Assembly (NCBI GenBank): GCA_038501195.1
Contig: JBBPUQ010000006.1
Location: 248,001 to 312,000, forward strand
DNA: 64,000 nucleotides
From: Nemania diffusa
Taxonomy: Eukaryota > Ascomycota > Sordariomycetes > Xylariales > Xylariaceae
Reading direction: 5' to 3'
The position numbers and the translations under genes were made by a program. Each line of letters starts with the position of its first letter. Within the stretch, counting starts at the first letter, position 1. The notes under the pieces are model-generated. The model was given only the letters and a program-made list of their open reading frames with translations. It had not been told where the DNA came from and searched no databases. Shown here piece after piece: positions 40,668-55,600 of the stretch.

Positions 40668-41110
40668 TTTTGACTTGCAATGTTGACTTCTTGCTCCCAA
40701 TACTATTTGTTCAGTAGAAATTGAAATGTGAATCAAAGCTACAAGTGGTGGTGATGGTGATAGTCTCGCGCATTGGGATGGTGTTATATTATTTATACCT
40801 GCATTTAGAGAAGGGAGTTCTTGTGGTTTGATAACACCAGTGGGGTTATTCATTGTTTTATTATCAGTTGCCGTGTGATTGGATACTCGTGAAAGCCAAG
40901 CTTCCCAGCTGCATGCAATCAAGAGTCATCACATCGCGCACAAAATCATCATGATTATATCTCCCAACCGTGACATACCATTTAAGTATTACCCTCTACC
41001 CCCGGTCTGGCGCCGACATTGCTTCTAAATAAAAACTTGATTTATACTTCAGGGTCTATATATCTATGAGACGACATAAAGCCTGTCGCAGAATATACAA
41101 GAATCTTGAA
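40668..41110. promoter_or_regulatory. Upstream region of SDR-2
   Basis: About 440 bp between SDR-2 and the 3' end of the MFS gene. It contains ATTATTTATA near 40,786. No exact octamer was seen. Confidence 0.4.
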
Positions 41111-43060
41111 TCAAGTCTCAGACGGGGCCGTCTTTTCCTCAGATTCAGAAAGTGGTACTGAAGAACTACTCTCTGTCTTTTCCATCTCCCCTTCTTCAGA
41201 TTTGATAGACTTCCAAGGAATGAAAGGCCACGACAATGCAGAGATCGAGCATAAGATTAGGGAGAGAAGAAATACCTTGCTGAGGCCGGCACTATAAGCC
41301 TGTACGGCGATCTCTAGATCCTGCGGAGAGAGCAGCTCCCCAAGGGATCGAAAATCATTGAGTAGTGTCTCTTCTCCGATTCCTGGAAACTTCCCGACTA
41401 GTGTGAGTACCTCTGAGGAGAAGAGTGCTTGCGCTATTCCGATAACTATGGAACCACCCACGATATTGCCTAATAGCACTGCTGAAGTGGCATACCCGAC
41501 ATCTTCATCTCCCACGACAGCCTGGGCGTTGACGATGGATTGTTGAATGGCTATCCCAAATCCGGCGCCACAGATAACTTGATATCCGAGCCACTGCCCC
41601 TCAGGACTTCCTGGATACAGTGTGTAAAGTAACCCCGTGCCAATAGAGGACAGTACTGTAGCAGCAATCACAAAGGGGGGTAGATAACCCACGTAGGACG
41701 TCCCGATGCCAGCAAGGGTCGAGATAATGACCTCTGCAATAGTTAAAGGAATTACGCGGATACCCGCTTCTCCTGCCGATACCCTTTGAACAGCTTGGAA
41801 CCACGTAGGTAGCTAAGAATACCACGTCAGCCACACAAATGTCGACTTCAAGTATACCAAGACCTTGATGTCTTAGGGGCAGAACTCACATAGTACAGAA
41901 CACCCCACATGCCGCTTGAAATAGCGAAACCAAACCCGATGACCGCAACGAAGGCTCTACCCTTCAGCAATCTGGTTGGAAAGATAGCGGCGTTGCCTAG
42001 GCGGCTCTCGTACAGACCAACCAAAATGGCGGACACGCCGAACACAACAAATAAGGCTATGATTCGCCCGTTTGACCAAGCATACACTGAGCCACCCCAT
42101 TGAAGCGCGAGCAACAGGGTGACTAGAGAGCCCATGATTGCAACCGCGCCAACAAAGTCCAGTTCACGAAGTTTTTGCCACGTCGTCTTTTGAGTAAGTT
42201 GATCGCCGGACACTGTCTGGCTAGGAGGGTGGAAGAAAAAGAGTAAAATCGCAAATAGGATTCCGCCAGCTGGGAGATTGATCCAAAACCCCCAGCGCCA
42301 TCCGATGGTGTTGACGAGAGCGCCGCCGATCGTGGGTCCAACAATAGTCGCAACCCCTTCAAGCCCACCAACAATGCTGGTGTACATCGCACGGTGCTGC
42401 AACGGGGAGATGCGAGCCGTGATCCTAGGCCAGACAGGTGTTAATGAGTCGCTTTCTTGGAATATCTCGGAGACACATAGACTAGGCATTAGGAGTAATA
42501 GTCGGAGGGAAACTTACGTTAAGCCGCTAGACAATACCCCAGCATCTCCGAGGCCTGCGAAAGCTCTCCCAACAATGAATGTAGGTGAGTTGCGAGCTAA
42601 TGCGCATATTAGGCATCCGACCTCCAAGATGACCAAGGACGATAGGAACACCGTCCTCGGTTGGAACACCGTTGATAGCTTCCCCATCAATGGCAAGGTT
42701 GCTCCGACAACCAGAAGAAACGCTGAGCCATACCAGCCATAATCTTTGCCAGAATGGAATTCAGCGACCAGCGTTGGGTTCAGGGTCGACACAATGGAAG
42801 AGTCCTGGCATCGCGACCGTTAGTTCGCGCTTTGCTAGATTGAAGGGCGCGTCAATACTTACAAGGGAGCCGATGAAGATTACTATACCAACTGAACCAA
42901 CAATGAGTAGGCGATGAGCAGTTGACATAACCTTGGCCACCTCGTTATTAGAAATTGAGGGAGCTAACGCAGGGTCCGATAGAGTCGGGGTGTCTACGCC
43001 GTCAACGTTTGAATGCTGACTCGTGGCCTCGGCCGTAACCGCGCTCTTTTCGGCGTCCAT
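41111..43060 (-). CDS. MFS exporter, DHA14 drug:H+ antiporter type (TOXA-like)
   Basis: Plasma-membrane efflux transporter, probably exporting the peptide product and giving self-protection. Exon 1 (43060-42863) encodes an acidic cytosolic tail and the start of the first helix. It splices in frame at 42862-42805 to SSIVSTLNPTLVAEFHSG and the YGWYGSAFLL helix. The motif-C-like region GPTIGGALVNTIGWRWGFWINLP in helices 5-6 is typical of DHA14 antiporters. The remaining helices run to LSWPFIPW, followed by a Ser/Glu-rich C-tail. Further introns lie near 42,430-42,535 and 41,815-41,890. It is divergent from the NRPS across a ~570-bp promoter. HC-toxin (TOXA) and apicidin clusters carry the same transporter class. 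Confidence 0.93.
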
Positions 43061-43629
43061 CTCGGTGTCTAGTGGCCGTTGCGACAGGGCGATAACCTCG
43101 ACGATAGTTCTTGTTGTAGCGCGCCCGAAGGAACCACACTAGGGAGAACATTAGCAGTAGCAGGGGAGATAGCGCAGCGGGCTGGGTCCTGACAGGCATC
43201 TCACCTCAGCACTCTTACAATACCTAGTGAGATGAGCGGGACTATGCCATTCTCAGCGCATAGCGGCGCACACATACAGCATTAGCTAGCTGCTGTGGAT
43301 GTTACGCATAGCGGGTTACGGCTGTAAATGCACTCCATATCAGCATACAACTGAGACGTTCAGTAAGTATGATACTTGGGCGTGACTTGACTTACACCCA
43401 TGAATGCAGCAAGAATTATTACTTGAAACAAAAATACAGGAAAGGAAATCACCTCCTCCTCGAAGCCAACTGTCGTATCCTGCTGCTAGTGGCACTCTAG
43501 CTTCAGATTGAACCATATACTCTAATGTAGGTTGAGCGATCCCGAATAAGTTGAGTTGAACTGATGGAGTGCAAAAGTCGTAGTATATTGTTGCTAAGTC
43601 AACAAACCAGCAAACTCACAAAATCCAAA
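43061..43629. promoter_or_regulatory. Shared divergent promoter of the MFS exporter and NRPS
   Basis: About 570 bp between divergent start codons. It contains TGACTTGA at 43383-43390, one base from the octamer. An upstream in-frame ATG at 43,564 exists. Confidence 0.5.
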
Positions 43630-46600
43630 ATGGAAACCGAAGTCATTTGCAACCTCCCGGCCTTCCTAGAGAAAAATGCGGATTCCGCAAGCCTGGGTCA
43701 CGAGAAGCTAGAGGAGGTACCGGCGGGTTTTAGCTTCGATGCAGTAGAGACATCGTGGGCTTTATTACTATACATGTACACGAACCTAACAAAAATATGT
43801 TTTGAATGCAGAGATATCAGTGGGAAAATCAGCAAAAGATCTGCAGAAATCCACGAAGACCAGGATTTGAACACTGCAGCGCCTAGGATCATAAGAGACG
43901 ACGCCAAGACAGCATATAAGGGCAACACGGCGATCATCTTTTTGACGGACAGCCAAGACTGCGAGTTAGATGTTGTCAATACTCCAGGTGCACTCCAACC
44001 CATACTCTGGCCAGGTGCCGATGTTGCTTTGTGTATCTCGGGGTCTTGCTATAAACTAGTCTATCGGCGCAACTTCATGTCTCCACGAGAAGCAAGACTT
44101 GTGAGAGACACATTATGCCATATTATGGGCATTCAGGCAGCTTCAACTGGCACACGAATTATCAGGGATATCACCATCAGTCCCCAAGATCTGGAACGAC
44201 TCTCACACTGGAATGGCCTCCCATTGGTGACTGCTGAGGCCCTAGTACATGATGAAATCTCCCGTACGGTAGCCACGCACCCAAATGCTCTGGCAATAGA
44301 TTCGTGGGATGGCCAAATGACGTATCGCGATCTGGAAAAAGCTTCAGATAATCTTGCTGGTCACCTAACTCTCATTGGCGCCGGCCCCGGTGATTGGGTC
44401 TTACTTTGCTTCACTAAGTCTCGCTGGGCTATCATTTCGATGCTAGCCGTCCTCAAGACAGGGGCTGCCTTTACGCCTGTTGATCCTCGATTTCCCGAAT
44501 TAAGGATACGCCAGATCTTGCAGACAACCACAGCAAAGCATGCCTTAGTGTGTGCTGAAGACACGGCAGCACTGATGAAACGATCAAGTATCAGTTTAGA
44601 TGTCATCGATGTGTCCAGGGTCGACTACAGCCTCCCTCGCGACGAGGAAAGTCCAAAAGATATCCAGCTGACTCCTCAATCCCCAGCCATTGGCTTGTTC
44701 ACGTCCGGGAGCACGGGGACACCTAAGTGCATCATCGCCCCCCACGCGGCAGTACTCACAGGCGCGAAAGGATTTGGCGACTACGTAGGGGCAGACAGTA
44801 ACACGCGGTTCCTTCAGTTTGCGTCTTATACTTTCGATATGTCATACGCAGACATTATTACCGCTCTTCTGTACGGATCATGCCTTTGCATTCCGTCCGA
44901 CGACGACAGAATGGGAGGCCTCCAAGACTATATTCAGCGTGCCAGGCCAACGTGGGCAAACTTGACGCCAACTGTAGCCAGGATGCTAGATCCTGCCCTG
45001 TCACCTTCTATCAATAAACTTCTCTTAGCTGGAGAGCTAGTGAAGGAGACAGATGTTGGGGGTTGGATAAAGGCCGGGGTAGAAGTGTACAATGTTTATG
45101 GGCCAGCGGAGAATGTTATTGTACGTATTCGGAGGCTTTTACATTCCATCCCATCTGAGATTTTCCGTTGGAGCTTTACTAATACCTGCGCTCACAGATA
45201 TGTACTGTTGGGCGCATATCCCTAGGACGCGCCTCTATTGTCGGATCAGGGAAGAATACTCGCACCTGGGTTGTAGACATAGAGAAACGTCGCCTGCTCC
45301 CTGTTGGTGCGGTAGGGGAACTCGTACTAGAAGGGCCTCAGGTAGCTCCTGGCTATCTAAGAGATCCAGATCGAACAGAGAAAAGCTTCCTGTCTAGTCT
45401 TAAATATATACCAACTATTGGTACTCCGACGGGTGAAGACCGTCGCTTCTATCGAACTGGCGATCTTGTCCGACAAAGCCTAGATGGCACCCTTGAGTGC
45501 CTCGGAAGGGTTGACGCTCAGGTCAAGCTGGGTGGCCAACGAGTAGAGCTCAGCGACATCGAATCTCATATAGAGATGACCAGATCTGCTCTATTACTCC
45601 CGAAGGTAGGTCCATTGGCAAACCACTTGACCGCAGTTCTAGAGGTTTCGCTACCAGAAGACCATGATCTTTCGTCTTTCATTCCCCTTGATCAAGAGAC
45701 CGTGGCGGAGGTTCGTTTAAGCCTCGCAAAGCGCGTTCCGTCATATATGATCCCATCAATGTGGCTAGGCATTGCGAAACTTCCGGCTTCGACATCTAAT
45801 AAACTTGACCGGAAGAGTCTTCTGGGAAAGGTAGAGGCTCTTTCTCGAGAGAATCTTTCTCGACTCAGATGGGATAATGCTTCATCAGAGATTAAGTCCC
45901 CTGAGCTTGACGCCCAACAGATCCTTCTGCGCGACTCCTGTAGTCAGGCACTAAATCTGCCATTTGAGCAAATTGCGATGGGCCAGTCCTTTTTGGCGCT
46001 GGGAGGAGACTCAATTACGGCGATGCAGGTTTCTTCGATAATTAGACGAGGTGGAAACAAGATCTTGGCCGTTAGGCATCTCTTGACCTGCCCTAGTCTA
46101 TTACACGCCGCAGCGCAGATGGAAAACCTGCAGATTACGCAAATCAAGGAGCAGCCTAGGGCACAGGCACACAAGCAGTTCCCGTTGTCGCCCATGCAGC
46201 AATTCTTCGTGGAAACGGCGCTTCCATCCTCTGCCTGGCATCATTATAATCAAAATGTGCTACTAAGATTGACAGAGCACAGAGAGCCAGGGAAAATTGA
46301 ACAAGCGATCTCAGGGCTACTTTCTAGACACCCTATGCTGCGCGTGCGATTCAAGGTGCTCCCTAGCGGTAGCTGGGCTCAGTATATTGTTCCAGAGGAA
46401 GATGCTCAGTTCCGGCTAGAATATTACACAGATATTCCTTTGCAGGAAGAGCGGCGCCGGATCATGATGAAAGCCCGAAAGAGTCTCAACTTGTTCGACG
46501 GGCCGGTACTTCGAGCTCAATTGTTCGAGGGCAGTGGAAGCGCCCAGACATCTCTCTTCATTGTGGCTCATCACATTGTAGTAGATCTCGTTTCGTGGAG

Positions 46601-49600
46601 AGTTATAGTGGAAGAATTGGAAAGCTCTTTAACAAAGCTTCAGGGTAGGAATATAACTGATCAAACATTAAACGAACTATTTGTTTCGTCACAACAATCT
46701 CTTCCTTTCTTGTACTGGGCTCAACTACAATGGCAAGCAAGCCAAAAACTTCAACCTTCTCAAACACTCCCTGCCTTGCCACGTGTTCCGGATTCGGACA
46801 TCTCTTTCTGGGGTATCCTGCCGTCGGAGAATGTTTATCTTGACGTTAAGGAGCATCGAATGACCCTTAATCCTTCTATCACTCGCAACCTACTCTTTGA
46901 TTGCCATCAGGCACTGCGCACTGAACCGGTAGACGTTCTAATAGCCAGCGTCCTCATCTCACTCAAGCGAGCTTTCCCGGAACGACAACCGCCCACCATT
47001 TTCAATGAAGGCCATGGTAGAGAACCGTGGGATGATGGACTTGATATCTCACGGACTGTAGGCTGGTTTACCACAGTAACACCCATCTATGCTACGGTAG
47101 ATGCTGACGATATCGTTGATGCGGTTCGACGTGTCAAGGACTTTCGGAAGGCGACGCCTTCTAAAGGTTTTGACTACTTCTCATCGAAGTACCTGACAAA
47201 ACAGGGCAAAGCTGCGTTTAAAGATCATCTGCCGGCTGAAATATTGTTCAATTATGAGGGAAGATATCAGTCTCTGGAGAAAGAACACGCACTGCTTAAG
47301 CCAGATTCGTGGGAAGCGGGTGAAGAATTGGCCGACATGGGTCCGCAACTTCAGCGATTCTGCCTGTTTGAATTATCGGCTGCAATTTTGACTGACGGGC
47401 AGCTTCACTTCACTAGCGCATACAATTCTCGAGCGCGCTATCAGGATAGAATTGTGATTTGGTTAGAAACGCTGCTCCCTGAGGTTATCAAAGAAACCAT
47501 TGCCTCACTTATGGAAACACGACCTCAATTCACACTCAGTGATGTGGGTAGGAGAGATATTGTGGACTACTCGGAAGTTGAGGCCCTTACCGATTTAGTT
47601 GTTGGCAACCCCAAGATACAGGGCATTGAGGATATTGAGAGCATAAATTACGGGTCTCCGATGCAGAATTCATTGGCTTTAAGTCAATCGAAAGCTAACT
47701 CTGATGCTTATGAGATTGACTTTACTTGGGAAGTCAGTGCGAATGACAACGTACGGATATATACTCCCATTAATCCGGAGCGACTGCAGTTAGCTTGGAG
47801 AGAGACGATCTCGGTTCATCCCACACTTCGAACTGTGTTTTTCGAAGCTTCGACAGCAATGGGAACAGAAATGCTACACCAGACGGTTTTGAGACACTAT
47901 GATCCGTGCCATATTTCATTACAAGCGAAAGACCGACGCGATGCACTGGATAGACTCGCAGACTTCCCGGCATATAGAGAACAAGGTCTCTTCCAGGACA
48001 TGAGGCCTCCACACCGGCTCATAATATGTTCAACGACTGATGGTCAATGCTTTATTCGCTTGCAGATCAACCACATTGTATTAGATGGCATGTCTATAAC
48101 CCCGCTACTTTCGAGCCTCGGGAAGGCGTATCGTGATCTTGAACTCAATGAACAACGTGTTCCAACTAGACAGGCACCTTTCGCAGATTTTATCCGTTAT
48201 ATACGGGAGCCCGAGCGCCGAATGAAGAGCATCGCTTATTGGAAATCCCATCTTTCGAATGCCAAGCCTTGCATATTCCCTACTCTCACCGACTCAAGCA
48301 TGACAATCTCGTCTGAAGACAAACCCCGGCGGGGTTCAGTATCCATACCGCTTAGTGTCAACTTATTACAGCTTCAGCAAATCGCAAGCAAGTTACAAGT
48401 GACACTGCCGACAATAGTCCACCTTGCATGGGCTTTAGTTCTTCGCCTATACACTGGTGAACGTTCAGTTTTATTCGGCTATCTGTCTTCGGGACGTGAT
48501 GCGCCAGTCGATGGCATCGAAGAGGCCGTTGGGCCCTTTCTCGCAATGCTCGTATGCTCAATTGACTTCAACCAAGGACAAACCACTTCGATGAGTGACA
48601 TGTTACAGCAGATTCAACTAAATTTCGCGCAGTCCATTTCGCATCAAGCTTGCTCTCTAGCGGAAATCCAGAGCGCTCTCAATCTACCAGGAAACCCCCT
48701 TTTATTCAACAGCGGCATCACGTTCGCGGCCAAATTGTCTAAGCAGGCGCAAATAAGCAGGAAATCGCCTTTGATTTTTGATACCATTTTAGAGCAAGAT
48801 CCTACAGAGTTTGACATGTCGTTATTTGTCGACATCGATGATCACGAACGTACCATTTCAATGCATCTAGATTATCTCGAGTCGGCGATCAGCGGCTCAC
48901 ACGCCAAGAATGTCGCATCATCTATCGACTATATGTTAACCGAACTCACTCACAATCCAAATCGACATGCAGATGAGCTTTGCGTTGTTAGCAAGCATGA
49001 TATGAAAACGATTTGGGATTGGAATGGGCCGCTTATTTCGCCGTTAAACAAGTGCGCCCACGATATTTTTGCTGAGCGGGTGTTGTCTTATCCCAATAGG
49101 GAAGCAATATTTAGCTGGGACGGCATCATGACATACCAGGAACTTGATGCCGTATCAACTCGACTCGGAAAATATTTAGTGGAACTTGGAGTTGGCCCGG
49201 AGAAAATGGTACCAGTATGTTTCGAAAAGTCAATGTGGGCAGTCGTCGCCATCTTAGCAATTATTAAAGCCGGTGGCTGTTTTGTGCTGTTAGACCCTGC
49301 CCATCCTACATCGCGCTTGTGGAGTCTCATAGAGGAGCTTGATGCGTCGGTGTTGGTATGTTCTCCTCTGACTAACGAGTCTAAAAGATTCGAAGAGATA
49401 ATCAAAGAGGAGAAACGGCCTATATCAGCAGTCAAGGTCGATTCGGCCTATGTGGAGGGTCTTCCTAAATACTCTGTGCTCCTTGGCACTGCGATCAGCG
49501 ATGTCCAGCCAGAGAACCTTGTATATGCAGTCTTCACATCTGGCACAACAGGAAAACCAAAAGGGACACTGATCACTCATCGCGCACTATCGACAGGACT

Positions 49601-52600
49601 AAAGGAGCATGCGGATGCCACAGGAATGGGGATCATGGGTCCCGACACTCGCTCGCTCCAATTTGCTTCTTTCAGTTTCGACGCTGCGATCGGGGATGTG
49701 TTTACTACTATCGAAGTCGGTGGGTGTCTTTGCATTCCCAGCGAGGAACAGCGCAGCCCCGCAGACATTACAGCTTTCATCGCCAAGAGCAAGGCCAATT
49801 GGACTGGTATCACTCCTTCATTTGCGTCCTTGCTCGACCCCGCCGCAGTGCCTACATTGAGAGCTGTTTGCCTGGCTGGCGAGCCCCTTCCGGCCTCGCA
49901 GGTCGATGCGTGGGTTGACCGTGTGTCTCTTATTAATATGTATGGTCCTACCGAGTGCACCATTGCCTGTGTGGCCAACTCGGAAGTCACGCGACAGACC
50001 GGCGCATCTAATATTGGTCGTGGATATCGTGCGACGACATGGATCGTAGATGAGAACGACCATCATCGGCTCCGTCCCATCGGAACAATTGGCGAGCTGC
50101 TGATCGAGGGCCCCGTGCTTGCGAGGGGTTACTTGAACCGACCAGAGAAGACCGCTGAAGTGTTCATCGATAGCCCTCACTGGCTTCAGTCTAAACGGCC
50201 TAACTCGAAACTCTATAAGACGGGGGATTTGGTGCGTTACAACTCAGATGGAACTATCAATTTCATCGGTCGCAAAGACACGCAGATCAAGATCAATGGC
50301 CAACGAGTGGAAGTAGGAGAGATTGAGAGCGTTTTAAGCAGCAACATTGATCGGTCGGAAGCGACCATAATAGTAGAGCTTCTTAAAAGAGCTGAGACGG
50401 GTGAAAGTGATCTTTTGGTCGCATTCATCTGCATCAGTAGCAAAACCGAAGACTTGGAGGAACGACAAACCGCTCGCTCGGAGGAGATTATATCGACCAG
50501 CGAATCTTCCTTAGCCAAGTTCCGGTCTTTGGTCGCTAAGATCCTACACCCACAGTCTTCTATATCAACGTTACCTCGCTATATGATCCCGCAAGCGTAC
50601 ATTCCACTCGAGAGAGTTCCGCTTTCTGTTTCTGGGAAGACAGATCGACGCGCTCTCCAAAACGCCTCAGCTCAGCTCAGTAGAGCTGAACTAGTCGCCT
50701 TCACCTCCGGCATTACATCCACTATCGAAGACAATCTGGAAACAGATGCACAAGTTCTATTAGCCAAGCTATGGCAGAAAGTACTCAAGATAGATGTCCA
50801 AGGAAAACAGTCAAATTTCATACATCTAGGCGGAGATTCATTGAACGCCATGGCCCTTCGAGCAGAGGTGCTGCGCGCTGGCTTCAAGCTTTCAGTCGCC
50901 GATATCTTCGCTAATCCCGACCTTGCTGATATGGCAGAGGTTTTAGTGTCATCTCCCTCGTCTACGGGATCTTCTTCACCCTTAGACTCCTCGACACCTT
51001 CAACACCTCCTGATCAGCTACCAGAAGTCAAGCCATTCTCACTATTGCCCACAATTGGACTACACCTGAGTGACGAGTTATTAAAAGAGATTTCTCATGA
51101 ATGCAGTGTGCTGCCGGAACAGCTGGATGACGTCTTCCCCTGTACACCAATGCAAGAAGGCCTGATGGCTTTGTCTTCCTCTAAAGCACGAGAAGGGGCA
51201 TATGCGCTACATGCTGCTTTCAAGCTTCCTGCCGAGATAGATATTGCCGAATTCCTCCGCGCGTGGGAGATCACAATGATGGAATATCCGATTTGTCGAA
51301 GTAGAATTGTGCCAAAGCCGCAGGGAAGTCTTGTTGTAGTGACGCGCGCGACTCCAGATGTGTACCTTGAATCAGGTGAGGATCTGAAAGAACATCTTGC
51401 ACAACAGCGAAGAACAACTTTCTCGTATGGCGCCCCTCTCTTCCGGCTTGGGATCTTCCATGATGAGGGCCAAAATTCAAAGTACTTGGTCATGAACGCT
51501 CATCATGCTGTCTATGACGGATGGTCCATCAAATTGATCTGGGAGTCAGCACTGGCATATTATGCTAAGAAAGAGATTTTTACCGAGCAAGGTCCGACTT
51601 TCCAAACCTTTGTCCGAGAACTCAGCTTGCAGGATCACGAAGCGTCTAAAACATACTGGGAAAACAGTCTTATTGAAGAAGACCAAGATGGGTTCAAGTT
51701 CCCAGTCGCACCAGGCTCGCACTCCCCAATCGCTAGCAGCAGCAAAGTATTTTCTTTGAAATATGACTCCAAGTCTACGAGGTCTCTCGGTATCACGACT
51801 TCAGAGCTCTTAAATGCCACTTGGGCAATCACATTATCACAATATTCAGCTAGCTCTTCCGTCGCCTTCGGTGTGACCCTTTCAGGAAGAGATATTCCCC
51901 TACCGGGTGCGGATCAGATAGTTGGGCCGACCATCACGACGGTCCCCCGGCAAATCAGCATCCGTAAAGACGAGAGCATACCTGACTTCCTCCGCTATGT
52001 GCGACGAACTGCAGCTGAAGCCCTACCCCATCAGCACTTAGGACTTCAGAGGATATCTGGCCTTAGTCCAACTACGCGTAAAGCCTGTGATTTCACCAGC
52101 TTGCTAATCGTAACTCCAGGATCGTTAATCAGTTCATCATCCATGGAGCATATAGGAATAGTCCCCGTGCCCATCGAGGCGGCCGACTTTCACCCGTACC
52201 CTCTAGCGCTAGAATGCAGACCTGAAAACGGTGCCTTGGAGATCGAAGTGGCATTTGATCCTGAATGTATAGACCCATTAACGGTTGAGCGCATGATGCA
52301 GCAGTTCGATCACGTTCTGCAGCGCATCAACCAGTCCTCAACAACAGAGACGATTGGAAGCCTGTTCACAGAAGTCTCTCCTTCTCATCTCGAGACGATG
52401 ATTAATTGGAACTCAAAAACGGAGGATCCTCTGCGATTACCAACGCCTGACTTTGTGCACCAGCTGTTCGTGGATAAGGCGAAGACTCAGCCATCTTCCC
52501 CGGCGATTGAGACTCGCGACGAAACATTTACATACGAGCAACTAGATCAACTTTCAGAGACACTTTACTCCCAAATCTCGGAGGCCAAGGGGAAAGGCCT

Positions 52601-55600
52601 AGTATCCCCCTTCGTCGGCCTCTACATGGACAAATCGCCTACTGCGTTGGTTTCTATGCTAGCGATCTTGAAATATGGTCTCGCTTTCATGCCATTGAGC
52701 CCAAGTCAACCAATTGCACGAGTCAGATCCCTGTTAGAAGCTGCTGGCGCAAAGTTCGTATTGACATTGCCAGATCGGTTGCAGTTCCTATCTGACTCCT
52801 TACCTGGGTGTTCTGTTCTCCCAGTAAATCTAAAGACCCTGACACATGCGCCTGCTAGCACCAACTCTAGCGCAGCAGTACACGATAGCTCATCGCCAGC
52901 TTACCTCTTATACACATCCGGCACCACGGGAAAGCCCAAGGGCGTCGTCATCAACCACGGAGCTTGGCTGAGCGCCATTATGTCCCAAGCTAGATTCTTT
53001 TCGCTTAACCAGCAGACGCGCATGCTCCAGTTCAGCAGTTTCACGTTCGACGTGAGCCTCTTCGAGATCTTCTGCACGCTTGCGTCGGGCGGGTGTGTTT
53101 GCATTCCTTCCGAGACTGAGAGAATGAACGATCTTGCCGGCTTCATTCATTCCATGAATATTAACTCCCTCTCCTTGACACCCACAGTAGCTCGTCTCTT
53201 AAACGCCCAGGAGATGTCTAACGTCGATTTGGTCGTCTTCGCGGGAGAGGCTTTGACGCAGGCTGACATTGACAGCTGGGCGCGCCCGGGTCGACGAATG
53301 GTGAACGCATACGGCCCAACTGAAGCCTGCATATACGCAACCGCAAGGAACATTTCTGAGGGTCAAGTTGCGAAGAAGGCCACAAATATTGGGAACCCCC
53401 TTGGCACTGACGTGTGGGTTGTAAATCCGCTTACAGATACTCTTTGCCCCATCGGCGGAGTTGGTGAGCTATGCATAGGCGGCGGCCAGTTAGCTCAGGG
53501 GTATTACGGCGACGTAGAGACGACGAAGAAAGCCTTCACAGACGCTATACTCGCGAAGGTGCCGAATTGGGAGCATAGCCGCCGGTTGTACCGCACAGGC
53601 GACTTAGTTCGATTGGAGTCTGATGGAACAGTTGACTTCCTCGGAAGGAGGGATGCTCAAGTCAAGCTTCGAGGTCAACGGATTTCTCTCGCTGAGATCG
53701 AATACCACGTCCAGAAATGTATGAAGACAAATGCCAAATTTCGTCATGCCACGGTTCAGCTGCACAAGCAGGAAAATGCTGCTACTTCCGGCATCGCTAT
53801 CGAGCCATCTCTAGTAACTTTCTTGGTCATAGATGTACCGTTCGAGAACCAGATTGGTGATGTCGGCTGCACCTACATGAGTACGAGCAAGGACGCCGAG
53901 ATCTCGGGCGTGGTAACTGATCTCCGAAAGAAACTGCGTAGTGTCTTACCTGACTACATGGTGCCCTCTATATTCATTGCTCTAGAGCGTCTCCCAACCA
54001 ACGCTTCAGGAAAGCTTGATCGACAGTTCATCGAGCAATGTTTGAAAGGGTTCAGTCTTGTACCACATAGCCAAGAATCTATCAACTCGGCTCCCCTAAC
54101 TCCCCCACAGGCAATTATGCAAGGGTGGTGGGCACGCGTGCTCGGAGTAGAGGCCGAGTCTATCTCAGCTGGCAGTGACTTTTTCGCCCTCGGTGGCAAT
54201 TCTTTGTCGGGTATCAAGCTGGTCAGCCTAGCCCGTTGTTGTGGTCAAACCCTCTCATATGAGAACGTGCTCTTAAACCCAGTCCTCTCTGATATGGCCG
54301 GTTGTGTTGGTACTGCAAACGCCGAATCCGGGGCCGCTCGGCGCTCAGCGCAGATGATGAAGCCGTTTGGGCTTCTTTCGAACGATGACGCCAAGGCCGT
54401 CTTCCAAGACACCCTGCCCCTGTATGGAATAAAGCCGCAGGACGTTGAAGATGTATATCCGACAATACCCTTCCAGGAGGCCGCCATAGCCCTAGCAGCA
54501 CGAGACCGTAACATCTATATCATGATCATAGCGATGAAGATTCCAGTAGTGGACCTAGAGCGACTCAAAGCCTCTTGGGCATCCGCCTTTGCCGAATTTG
54601 CGGTTCTTCGAACACGAATCGTGCCAAACACCCGCCACGATGGAGCCTACCAAGTCGTCATGAAGAATCGCAGTCTGGTATGGAAAGAAATGCCCAGCGT
54701 GGATGCTTTCGTTGAGCACGTATACAACTCGCAGGATTTCGGCCAGCCACTAGCACGAATAGCTCTCGTCAAACCCGAGCCCTCGACTAATCCGGATGCC
54801 AGTGACACAACCACAGTCTTATTCGGCGCGTCGCATGCACTATACGATGGGTATTCGCTATCCATGCTGTGGCCCATATTGTTTCCCACATCGCCGCCGC
54901 TCGCAGGTGCCGTAGAGCTTCCCAAGTCAACACCGTTTAGGGAATTCGTAGCATACCAGATGAGACTTGATACTGAAAAGGCAAATAACTTCTGGCGTAC
55001 TAAGTTGGCGGGGCTCAGCAGCACTCCATTCCCGTCGCCAGCATCCCCTATCCAGAAGGATCACGTTACCGCACTCCGCAAAGCAGAACATCGGAAGTTC
55101 GTCGTCCCTGCCCAGGGGTCTGGGAGCTTCGGCGCGACACCAGCAGTCATCGCACAGGCGGCTTGGGCTCTCACCGTGAGCCATTTCACCGCGAACCGAG
55201 ACACACTCTTCAGGATTATCCTCACGGGGCGTGACGTCGCTTCCGAGGACGTGCCGGGCATCGAGACGGTCGCAGGCCCTACAGCCACCATCGTCCCCCG
55301 CCGCACCATCATCGACTACGAGGCGACGGTAGCGATGTTTCTGTCCGGGCTGCGACGAGACAACCTAGACGTCGCGCGCTTTGCGCACATCGGCCTCGAG
55401 CGGGTTTCACGCCTCAGCAAAGACTGTCGCAGGGCGTGCGAGATGATAAGCAATTTCAACTTCAACTTCCACGCCGTGTCGGAAGAGGCCGGCGGCGACG
55501 ACGCCAGCGGCGGGGAGGGGGTCTACAGGCCCAAGATGGTCGTCGGCGACGACGGGTTTTCGTCGAACTGCCTCATGGCCGAGCTGACGCCGCTCGTCGG

